This document shows, piece after piece, positions 1 to 4,797 of a stretch of DNA of 6,763 bases. The first letter of the stretch is position 1, and every line of letters begins with the position of its first letter. Source of the stretch: Pseudomonadota bacterium (GTDB taxonomy: Bacteria; Pseudomonadota; Gammaproteobacteria; Xanthomonadales; Rhodanobacteraceae); NCBI GenBank assembly GCA_018241165.1, contig JAFEEK010000476.1, positions 1 to 6,763 of the forward strand, in the 5' to 3' direction. The notes under the pieces were generated by a model. It worked only from the letters and a program-made list of their open reading frames with translations, was not told where the DNA came from and ran no database searches. The position numbers were made by a program, and so were the translations under genes.

Positions 1-606
1 TGCGTGTCCAACGTCAACCGCCAGTCGCACGCGCTGGATGGCGAATTCGGCCGCGCCAAGGTCGATGTGGTTGCCGCCCGCCTGCGCGCGATCAATCCGC
101 AGGCGCAAATTCGCGTACTGCCGCAATTCGTGACGGTGGCGAATTGCGCCGACCTTCTAGGCGCCGGCCACGACGCCGTCATCGATGCCTGCGACGCGCT
201 GCGGGTGAAGGTGGAAATGATCGTGTTCTGCCGCCGGCGCAAGATTCCGATTGTCGTTTCCGGATCGGCCGGCGGCCGTCGCGATCCGGCGCTGATTACG
301 TCGCGCGATCTGTCCAAAACCGAGCACGACGTGATGCTTGGCCTCGTGCGCAAGAAGCTGCGCGACGATTTCGGCTGGACGCGCAATCCGAAACGCTATT
401 TCGGCGTGCAGGCCGTGTTTTCGCGCGAGAACGTGAACTACCCGCAGCCCGACGGCACGGTGTGCAAGACGCGGCCGGATACGAATGACCGCGCGCCCAA
501 GCTCGATTGCGGCGGCGGGCTTGGCGCGACGATGCAGGTCACCGCGACGTTCGGCATGGTCGCCGCGACGCGCACGGTGGAGCGGTTGTTGCAGCCTTCA
601 CGCTGA
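1..606 (+). CDS. tcdA: tRNA threonylcarbamoyladenosine dehydratase TcdA (3' part; N-terminus outside window)
   Basis: TcdA (CsdL/YgdL) is an E1-like ATP-dependent enzyme that cyclises t6A to ct6A at tRNA position 37. The reading frame is open from base 1 (codon 1 TGC) to the TGA at 604-606, giving 201 visible residues. The family is roughly 270 residues long, so the N-terminal nucleotide-binding part lies outside the window and the GTG at 4 is not a start. Visible landmarks resemble E. coli TcdA: CVSNVNRQ at residues 1-8 (E1/ThiF-type segment), VIDACDALRVK near 60-70, a CRRRKIPIVVSGSAGG-like stretch near 76-91, YPQPDGTVC near 147-155, and LDCGGGLGA followed by VTATFG near the C-terminus. It converges on the TatD-type gene, and the two coding ends overlap by 9 bp. 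The family call is firm; catalytic residues were not tested individually. Confidence 0.93.
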   Translation, partial: CVSNVNRQSHALDGEFGRAKVDVVAARLRAINPQAQIRVLPQFVTVANCADLLGAGHDAVIDACDALRVKVEMIVFCRRRKIPIVVSGSAGGRRDPALITSRDLSKTEHDVMLGLVRKKLRDDFGWTRNPKRYFGVQAVFSRENVNYPQPDGTVCKTRPDTNDRAPKLDCGGGLGATMQVTATFGMVAATRTVERLLQPSR

Positions 607-1374
607 CGCCGGCAGGGCGAACAGGCGCTCGGCGTTTCGCGTCGTTGCGGATGCGATTTCGTCGATGCCGGCGCCACGCAATGTCGCCACGCATTCACAC
701 ACTTCGACAAGCAATGCCGGATCGTTGCGTGCGCCCTGGCGGCCATGCAGCGGTTGGTCCGGCGAATCGGTTTCCAGGAGCAGGAATTCGACGGGCATGG
801 TCGCGACGATTTCGCGCAGGCGGCGGGCGCGCGGATAGGTAACGGGGCCGCCGATGCCAAGCAGGAATCCACATTTCCACAATTGCTCGGCCTGTTCGGC
901 GCTGCCGGAAAAGCTGTGGACGACCCCGGAACGCACGCCGGTGCGGCGGATCGCGGCGATGGCCTCGTCAAGTGCGCGACGCGCATGCAGGATCGCGGGC
1001 AGGGAAAAATCCCGCGCAATTTCGAGCTGGCGGCGGAAATAGTGCCGTTGCGCTTCCGGGTCGAGTCCGGGTACGAAGAAGTCCAGGCCGCATTCGCCGA
1101 CGGCGACCGGTTTCTCGCGTGCGATCCAGTCCGGCAATGCATCCAGATGCTCCGGTTTGTGCGCGGCCAGAAACATCGGATGCAAGCCGTACGCCGGATA
1201 CAAGCCGCCTGCACTTGAGCACAAATCTCGCAGTGCCGAAAACGTATCGAAGGCTACCGCGGGAACGATCTGGCGCCGCACGCCGGCATCGCGCGCGCGC
1301 GCGAGTACGGTCGCGCGATCCGCGTCGAATTCGGTGGCGTCAAGGTGCGAATGGCTGTCGATCAGGTCGAACAT
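598..1374 (-). CDS. TatD-family metal-dependent hydrolase, YjjV-like
   Basis: This is a 258-residue TIM-barrel amidohydrolase of the TatD family, whose members act as metal-dependent nucleases or phosphoesterases; the substrate of the YjjV branch is poorly defined. The metal-site residues are all visible: H8 and H10 in DSHSHLD, E94 in GECGLDFF, H130 in ILHAR, H153 in VVHSFSG and D203 in LLETDSPD. The stretch GIGGPVTYPRARRLREIV and the LLETDSPDQPL segment resemble E. coli YjjV more than TatD or YcfH. I chose the ATG at 1374 because MFDLIDSHSHLD starts the barrel where the family normally does. An in-frame ATG at 1416 would add 14 unconserved residues, and neither start has a strong Shine-Dalgarno. 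The gene is divergent from the lipoprotein gene and tail-to-tail with tcdA. Confidence 0.93.
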   Translation of the reverse strand: MFDLIDSHSHLDATEFDADRATVLARARDAGVRRQIVPAVAFDTFSALRDLCSSAGGLYPAYGLHPMFLAAHKPEHLDALPDWIAREKPVAVGECGLDFFVPGLDPEAQRHYFRRQLEIARDFSLPAILHARRALDEAIAAIRRTGVRSGVVHSFSGSAEQAEQLWKCGFLLGIGGPVTYPRARRLREIVATMPVEFLLLETDSPDQPLHGRQGARNDPALLVEVCECVATLRGAGIDEIASATTRNAERLFALPASA

Positions 1375-1400
1375 GATTGGCCAGGCGGAATGCAATTTCG

Positions 1401-1416
1401 AATGCCACAATGCCAC
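1401..1416. repeat. Tandem octamer AATGCCAC x2 in divergent spacer
   Basis: AATGCCAC occurs twice head to tail (1401-1408 and 1409-1416) in the spacer between the divergent TatD-type and lipoprotein genes, 27 bp upstream of the chosen hydrolase start. The copy count is direct observation. A role as a protein-binding site is only a possibility, since a 2x8 repeat can arise by chance or slippage. Confidence 0.4.
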
Positions 1417-1444
1417 CCGGCGGCGTGGTTTCGCAACGGTTCAC

Positions 1445-1470
1445 GTGGCGCAAGGGAAACTTGCGTCCAC
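1445..1470. promoter_or_regulatory. Near-perfect inverted repeat, possible operator or leader hairpin
   Basis: GTGG-CGCAAG (1445-1454) and CTTGCG-T-CCAC (1460-1470) are inverted copies around the 5-base centre GGAAA. They give ten pairs with a single extra T. The element lies between two divergent genes, 49 bp upstream of the lipoprotein ATG. It could be an operator for either gene or, if transcribed, a hairpin in the lipoprotein leader. There is no T-tract after it on either strand, so it is not a standard terminator. Confidence 0.4.
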
Positions 1471-1507
1471 CAATGACGCTTTGCCGCGTTGAATCCCACC
1501 GGAAGAT

Positions 1508-1513
1508 GAGGAG
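1508..1513 (+). promoter_or_regulatory. Strong Shine-Dalgarno GAGGAG for the lipoprotein gene
   Basis: GAGGAG lies 6 nt before the ATG at 1520 and is one of the best ribosome binding sites in the window. It fixes the start of the lipoprotein, which also places the lipobox at the expected distance from the N-terminus. Confidence 0.8.
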
Positions 1514-1519
1514 ACGATC

Positions 1520-1996
1520 ATGCGCAACCCAGCAGTTCCAGCCATCCTGTTCGCAACCGCCGTTTTCGGATTGAGCGCGTGCGTCGCGCCGCCGCCGCGC
1601 GAACGAGTCGTGTACCACGAGGGCGGTTCGCAGAGCGGTCCGCGTTATTGCCATAGTTGCGGCACGTTGCGCGACATCGATCAGGTCGAGATTCGCCAGC
1701 AGAGCTCCGGCGGCGGGGCGGTGATCGGCGCCATCATCGGCGGCCTGATCGGCAACCAGTTCGGGCGCGGCAGCGGCCGGGCGGCGGCAACCGCCGCAGG
1801 CGTGGTCGGCGGCGCGGTTGCCGGCAACGCGATCGAGCAAAACGACGCGAACCTGCGCTCAGGCTACGCATGGCGTTTCTCGGTCGAACTGGATGACGGC
1901 CGCTGGGCGCGCGTGACCCAATACGACAATCCGGGTTTTCGTCCCGGCGACCGCGTGATGATCCGCGGCCAGCGACTGGAATTGATGCCGCGCTGA
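1520..1996 (+). CDS. Glycine-zipper (SlyB/Pcp-like) outer-membrane lipoprotein
   Basis: This is a 158-residue envelope lipoprotein. Residues 1-20 form a signal peptide ending in the lipobox LSAC, with C21 as the lipidated cysteine. Its position suggests lipidation, and export to the outer membrane is likely because residue +2 is Val rather than Asp. A Pro-rich linker (PPPRER) leads to a small CHSCGT motif (C44, C47), then DQVEIRQ. A glycine-zipper 2TM segment at about 64-105 (AVIGAIIGGLIGNQFG and AATAAGVVGGAVAGNAI) follows, and then a C-terminal beta-rich part with W118 and the basic-ended RPGDRVMIRG stretch. This architecture matches SlyB/PcpY-type proteins, which are linked to envelope integrity. 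The exact ortholog is uncertain, so no symbol is given. It appears monocistronic, with a hairpin-T-tract just after the stop. Confidence 0.88.
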   Translation: MRNPAVPAILFATAVFGLSACVAPPPRERVVYHEGGSQSGPRYCHSCGTLRDIDQVEIRQQSSGGGAVIGAIIGGLIGNQFGRGSGRAAATAAGVVGGAVAGNAIEQNDANLRSGYAWRFSVELDDGRWARVTQYDNPGFRPGDRVMIRGQRLELMPR

Positions 1997-2023
1997 GCGT
2001 TTCGCCGAACGCAGCAGGTTTTT
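1992..2023 (+). terminator. Likely Rho-independent terminator after the lipoprotein gene
   Basis: GCTG (1992-1995) and CGTT (1998-2001) pair with AACGCAGC (2008-2015), with a 2-nt bulge and the loop TCGCCG. AGG and a run of five Ts (2019-2023) follow. The stem includes the lipoprotein TGA, and the T run ends on the stop codon of the converging hydrolase gene. The stem is modest, so the call is moderate. Confidence 0.5.
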
Positions 2024-2466
2024 CAATCCGCGTGATAGAAGCGGTGATCGCCGATCACCGCCAGCGGCGGGCCCTTGGCCCATCCGGGAGGAAGCGGCAG
2101 GCTACCGGCGGCATAGAAGTGGTCGGCGTTCGGCACCAGCGATGGCCGCCAGGCGGGCGGCAGTTTCCAGACGTCCAGAGCCACTCCGGCAATCAGCCAC
2201 GCTTCGTTCCACGCGTCGGTGTCGTCAAAGACGTAGTTCTTGCTCGTCGTGGACAGCGCGAATTGTCCGCGCGCGCGCAGCACCGTGCACAGCGAACTTC
2301 CCCATTGGCCGCCGTCGCGGCGGCGCAGGCCGACTTCGGCCACGGCCATCTGGCCGGTGACCGGCTCGCCGCGCGCCTCCAGATAAACGGTCGCGGCGAG
2401 GCAGGCGCGATCGCTCGCGCCGTTGTGGAAGGCCGAGGCCAGCCACAGGATCCAGGCAAGTTTCAT
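2023..2466 (-). CDS. Small cell wall hydrolase, SleB / Hydrolase_2 family
   Basis: This 147-residue protein has the SleB-type lytic domain, first known from spore-cortex lytic enzymes and also common as short housekeeping hydrolases in proteobacteria, where it probably acts on peptidoglycan in the envelope. Visible signature: CLAATVYLEARGEPVTGQMAVAEVGL at about 22-47, with E30 as the likely catalytic glutamate; a QFALS segment at 68-72; WNEAW at 86-90; NADHFYA at 113-119; PPGWA near 126-130; and IGDHRFYHAD at the C-terminus. The first 17 residues (MKLAWILWLASAF...) are hydrophobic after one Lys and may be a short signal or anchor. The start is secure: an in-frame TGA lies seven codons upstream and a GGAG (2476-2479) sits 9 nt before ATG. 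It converges on the lipoprotein gene and has an unusually long, hairpin-rich upstream region. Confidence 0.88.
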   Translation of the reverse strand: MKLAWILWLASAFHNGASDRACLAATVYLEARGEPVTGQMAVAEVGLRRRDGGQWGSSLCTVLRARGQFALSTTSKNYVFDDTDAWNEAWLIAGVALDVWKLPPAWRPSLVPNADHFYAAGSLPLPPGWAKGPPLAVIGDHRFYHAD

Positions 2467-2776
2467 GGCGGATATCTCCGTCGAAAATCAAATTCGCAAA
2501 CGCCCGCATGGCGTCGCGCTCTGCGGCGCGCCGGCCCCTGCGGGTATTTCCAACGGCGTTGTCAGCGCCGAGGTGATTGTTTCCGGCAGGCATTTCGCAC
2601 TGGGCCGGTTGGATACAAGAGACCGGTTCGGTCTCCGCTGCGGCGCACGTCCCGTGGGCCTTGAGCTTGAGCGCCGGTGTGGAGCCGGCGCCGTTTTGTT
2701 GCAATTCCGGAAGGCGTGAAGATGACGCTGGTCCGGAAAATCGTTCGTGAATTCCTGCCGTGCCTGATGCACGACG
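2467..2776 (-). ncRNA. Candidate structured leader or small RNA upstream of the wall hydrolase
   Basis: Running left from the predicted start near 2776, the transcript would carry many local hairpins (forward-strand coordinates). CGTGC/GCACG is at 2759-2773. TTCCGG (2705-2710) pairs with CCGGAA (2733-2738) around GCGT/ACGC. GCGCCGG/CCGGCGC is at 2671-2691. GGC.CACG/CGTG.GCC is at 2642-2660, GAGACCG/CGGTCTC at 2619-2635, CCGGC/GCCGG at 2583-2608, CGGCG/CGCCG at 2554-2570 and ACGCC/GGCGT at 2500-2514. No recognisable protein lies here. I do not match it to a known riboswitch class, 6S RNA, SRP RNA or tmRNA. Short hairpins are frequent in GC-rich DNA, so this is a candidate only; it could simply be a long untranslated leader. 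Confidence 0.3.
2671..2700 (+). terminator. Terminator-like hairpin on the plus strand
   Basis: GCGCCGG (2671-2677) pairs perfectly with CCGGCGC (2685-2691) around the 7-nt loop TGTGGAG, and CGTTTTGTT (2692-2700) follows. This has the form of an intrinsic terminator read on the plus strand. No plus-strand gene precedes it closely, so it might end antisense transcription across the wall hydrolase gene. It may equally be one hairpin of the minus-strand leader. Confidence 0.35.
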
Positions 2777-2782
2777 GCGCGC

Positions 2783-2810
2783 ATTATCGCATATCGAACC
2801 GAGTTGTCAC
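2783..2810 (-). promoter_or_regulatory. Sigma70-type promoter with extended -10, reading toward the wall hydrolase
   Basis: On the minus strand, GTGACA (forward 2805-2810) is followed after 16 nt by GATAAT (forward 2783-2788). Each matches the consensus at five of six positions. The trinucleotide TGC directly precedes GATAAT, giving an extended -10. The predicted start is near 2776, leaving about 310 nt before the hydrolase ATG at 2466. It is the best promoter match I found in the window. Confidence 0.55.
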
Positions 2811-2945
2811 TCTATTTTGGCCCGTTTCCTGAACGAATCCTTAAAATGGCAAATGTTAAGAATTCATCGTTTTCGCACATGTATACAACGCCGCAAAGCG
2901 AGCAGAAATGGCATTTGCACCAATGTGTAAAACGCTGCGAAGTAG
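2811..2945. other. AT-rich gene-free spacer between the binding-protein stop and the minus-strand promoter
   Basis: This stretch is visibly richer in A and T than its flanks and has no credible coding frame. It holds AAATGGCA twice (2844-2851 and 2906-2913). The second copy is part of the odd-centred palindrome AAATG-G-CATTT (2906-2916). I see no convincing terminator for the upstream minus-strand gene. The composition fits an upstream promoter or protein-binding region. Confidence 0.4.
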
Positions 2946-3761
2946 CTATTTGTAACCGATGAAACTTTTCAGCATCTGCTCGTCGCCGGCGTACTCCTTT
3001 GCGCTGGCCGGTACGAACCTGGTTACGCCGAGCTCGAACAGGAGCCTGGACGCGTCCGCGTCCGTGTCGAGCTTGAGCAGGGCATCCTTGACCTTCGCGC
3101 GCAGGTCCGCTGGCACGTCAGGCGAGGCGGTAATGCATTGACCGGGAAACGTGCGCGAGGCCTTGACCGGAGTCAGGTTGGGGAATTGGTCCTTGAGCGA
3201 TGTCGGGATCATCGCGGCATCCGCTTCGCCGGCAAAAACCCGATCCGTGGCATCGCGCCACGAGGTCGCGGTCGTAGCTATATCCGGTTGCAATATCGGG
3301 TTCGGATAGAACTGCAGCAGCAGGGCGTAACCCAGGCTCGGCGCACCCATCGTGACGATGGTGTGGCCAACCAGGCCCTGCGTGCCCTTGTTGCCGATGT
3401 CGATATTGGACACCAGGGTGTAGCTGGTGGGCTCGGCGGTATGCACCAGCGGTTCGAACTGCTGCTTTTCGATGCGGTAGTCGGCCAGATGCGCCTCATC
3501 GAAGGAAAAGTCGGTCTTCACCTTGTTCTGGATGTCGCGCCAATAGAAGTGGTAGTTGCGCGCCGTCACCAGGGTGAAATGCTGGCCGGTGGCCTTGCTC
3601 AGGTAGGTCATCAGCGGCGCGTAGATCTCGGCGGTACGCTCCGCAGGATACGCAGGTTCGATGCGGAAGGTGTAGTCGGCGGCTTGCAGCGACGTGGTCG
3701 CCACGCTTGCCAGAAGCACGGCCACCGCAGCGCGCACGGAGGATTTGCAATGCAATCGCAT
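2946..3761 (-). CDS. Periplasmic PhnD-like (phosphonate/phosphite-type) substrate-binding protein, orphan
   Basis: This is a 271-residue exported solute-binding protein of the PhnD/SsuA/transferrin-like superfamily. A signal peptide is clear: basic start (MRLHCKSSVR), hydrophobic core at about 11-22, and likely cleavage after LQA27. Family-like elements follow in order: ERTAEIYAPLMTYLSKATG (41-59), FSFDEAHLADYRI (85-97, the lobe-1 ligand-side segment), YTLVSNIDIG (114-123), VTMGAPSLGYALL (136-148, where PhnD proteins often have a Ser-rich STSG loop), FAGEADAAMIP (176-186) and FPGQCITASPDVP (205-217). The start at 3761 is chosen because AAAGGGG precedes it by 5 nt and because it opens the signal peptide; the in-frame start at 3803 would add 14 residues. 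No permease, ATPase or sensor gene is adjacent, so the ligand and partner are unknown. Confidence 0.82.
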   Translation of the reverse strand: MRLHCKSSVRAAVAVLLASVATTSLQAADYTFRIEPAYPAERTAEIYAPLMTYLSKATGQHFTLVTARNYHFYWRDIQNKVKTDFSFDEAHLADYRIEKQQFEPLVHTAEPTSYTLVSNIDIGNKGTQGLVGHTIVTMGAPSLGYALLLQFYPNPILQPDIATTATSWRDATDRVFAGEADAAMIPTSLKDQFPNLTPVKASRTFPGQCITASPDVPADLRAKVKDALLKLDTDADASRLLFELGVTRFVPASAKEYAGDEQMLKSFIGYK

Positions 3762-3766
3762 GATCG

Positions 3767-3773
3767 CCCCTTT
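3767..3773 (-). promoter_or_regulatory. Shine-Dalgarno AAAGGGG deciding the binding-protein start
   Basis: Read on the minus strand, AAAGGGG lies 5 nt before the ATG at 3761. The alternative in-frame start at 3803 would place this site inside the coding region and push the signal peptide core inward. Confidence 0.7.
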
Positions 3774-3845
3774 CTCGATGTCTGCGTCAACGCGTCTTAG
3801 CACGAATCCCCGGCAAAGACGATACGCAGCGCAATACGCCAGGGC

Positions 3846-4532
3846 TCAGCCGAAATGTTCGATCTGACGAATTGCGATGGATTGCGGGTCGGCACGCAAC
3901 TGCGCTTGCGCCTTCGCATCGATCAGGCTGGCAAGCGCCTCGAAACGATCGGAGTCGGCGCGCGCACACTGCAAGACAGATCCGGCTTCCTCGCCGGTTT
4001 GCGTATCGCGCAGCGTGGCTCCTGTCGTAAGCGGGTCGGCGGAGCCGATCCGATACAGCGAGCGCTTGTTGCCGCCCTTGAAGTGCAGGCGCGCCATGAT
4101 TTCCTGGCCGGGGTAGCAGCCCTTGCTGACGCTCACCGCACCCAGACGGTCGAGGCCGATCCACTGCGGCAGGAATTGATCGTGCAATTCGGCGTCGATT
4201 TCGGGAATACCGGCGCGGATGTCGTCCAACTTCGATGTCTGCGCCGTGGGCCCAGTCGTCGCACTCAACTGCACTTTTGCGCGGAACACGAAGCGCGACA
4301 GCTCGGCGCGCAACCATTCCGCATCGCCGCCGCGAAGCGTCAGGACGATGTCGTCGGCCGCACGGCGCGACAGATGAAAGAATGCGCGCACGCGTCCTTG
4401 CGGCGACAGCCATGCGCTCCATTGCCATTGTCCGTCCGGCAATGCGAGCACATCGCTGCTGAATTGCGCGTGCGCGAATGCGGCGGCGTCGGTTCCGGAT
4501 ATTTCAAGCACTTGCGCAGGCAGGCTAATCAT
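3846..4532 (-). CDS. ygfZ: YgfZ/GcvT-like tRNA-modifying / Fe-S cluster maintenance protein
   Basis: YgfZ is a folate-binding, GcvT-like cytosolic protein that supports the activity of Fe-S enzymes such as MiaB. The family signature is intact: KGCYPGQE at residues 137-144 with C139 as the key cysteine, followed by IMARLHFKGGNKRSLYRI. Other features are an N-terminal GcvT-like segment (ISGTDAAAFAHAQFSSDV, 11-28), LSPQGRVRAFFHL at 42-54 and DDIRAGIPEI at 103-112. At 228 residues it is clearly shorter than E. coli YgfZ (about 326), and the difference seems spread over loops and the C-terminal part rather than due to a frameshift. The ATG at 4532 opens directly into the domain, but no strong ribosome binding site is visible. 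It is divergent from the succinate dehydrogenase operon, a sensible link since SdhB carries three Fe-S clusters. Confidence 0.9.
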   Translation of the reverse strand: MISLPAQVLEISGTDAAAFAHAQFSSDVLALPDGQWQWSAWLSPQGRVRAFFHLSRRAADDIVLTLRGGDAEWLRAELSRFVFRAKVQLSATTGPTAQTSKLDDIRAGIPEIDAELHDQFLPQWIGLDRLGAVSVSKGCYPGQEIMARLHFKGGNKRSLYRIGSADPLTTGATLRDTQTGEEAGSVLQCARADSDRFEALASLIDAKAQAQLRADPQSIAIRQIEHFG

Positions 4533-4622
4533 CGGCGGCGTGGAGCGTTATACTTCCAAGCGTCAATGTAGAGGCGCGGCATTGGCCGATCAAGTCGCGC
4601 GAAATGAGCAACAGGACGACAC
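4533..4622. promoter_or_regulatory. Divergent promoter region between ygfZ and the sdh operon
   Basis: These 90 bp must hold or lie close to the start signals for both ygfZ and the sdhAF4-sdhCDA operon. The only suggestive hexamers are TATACT on the plus strand (4549-4554), without a good -35 box at the usual distance, and TTGACG on the minus strand (forward 4561-4566), without a matching -10 box. Neither makes a complete promoter by eye. AGGA at 4613-4616 is the ribosome binding site of sdhAF4. Confidence 0.4.
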
Positions 4623-4787
4623 ATGACCCAGCCAGAACCCGATCCATCCGCCGTCGCAACACTTGCGCAAGACACGGCGAAGCCTGCGCCGGCGCCCGAA
4701 CGGCCGGTGGAAATCGGCGGTCGCGATGGCCCGGAGCCAACGCGCTACGGCGATTGGGAAAAGAATGGCCGTTGCATCGACTTCTAG
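4623..4787 (+). CDS. Succinate dehydrogenase assembly factor 4 (DUF1674)
   Basis: This is a 54-residue protein. The N-terminal half (1-30) is Pro/Ala-rich and probably disordered. The C-terminal half carries the DUF1674/SDHAF4 signature: IGGRDGPEPTRYGDWEKNG and the ending RCIDF. In mitochondria, SDHAF4 binds FAD-loaded SDHA, protects it and promotes joining to SDHB; the bacterial protein is expected to act similarly in the cytoplasm. The ATG has AGGA 6 nt upstream. Its TAG stop (4785-4787) merges into the AGGA used by sdhC, and sdhC begins 10 bp later, which suggests coupled translation. Its position as the first gene of the sdh operon supports the assignment. The family call is strong despite the small size. 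Confidence 0.9.
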   Translation: MTQPEPDPSAVATLAQDTAKPAPAPERPVEIGGRDGPEPTRYGDWEKNGRCIDF

Positions 4788-4789
4788 GA
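4786..4789 (+). promoter_or_regulatory. sdhC ribosome binding site overlapping the sdhAF4 stop codon
   Basis: AGGA begins inside the TAG stop of sdhAF4 and lies 8 nt before the sdhC ATG at 4798. It supports that start over the in-frame upstream start at 4663, and indicates that ribosomes finishing sdhAF4 can initiate sdhC. Confidence 0.65.
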
Positions 4790-4797
4790 CGAACGCC

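Noticed and set aside
438..1214. 258-codon minus-strand frame across tcdA and the TatD-type gene
   Set aside because: It lies out of frame within a gene with complete metal-site motifs; its composition is low-information Arg/Ala/Ser/Pro typical of a shadow frame.
2465..2719. Plus-strand frame of 84 codons starting at the ATG on the opposite strand of the wall hydrolase start
   Set aside because: It has only a weak AGG ahead of it, no recognisable product and overlaps the hairpin-rich region; I could not support it as a gene.
2705..2738. CCGGAAGG-like string reminiscent of SRP (4.5S) RNA
   Set aside because: The rest of the conserved SRP apical loop and helix is absent; the string is explained by a local TTCCGG/CCGGAA stem.
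2488..2784. 98-codon minus-strand frame through the leader region
   Set aside because: Its ATG lies inside the predicted -10 box, upstream of the expected transcription start, and the product is an unstructured Arg/Pro-rich sequence.
3138..3800. 220-codon plus-strand frame opposite the binding protein
   Set aside because: It is antisense to a gene with a signal peptide and family motifs; its own translation shows no recognisable domain.
4663..4797. Upstream in-frame extension of sdhC
   Set aside because: It overlaps sdhAF4 in another frame; the ATG at 4798 has a ribosome binding site and starts directly before the conserved RPLSPHLGIYRW motif.
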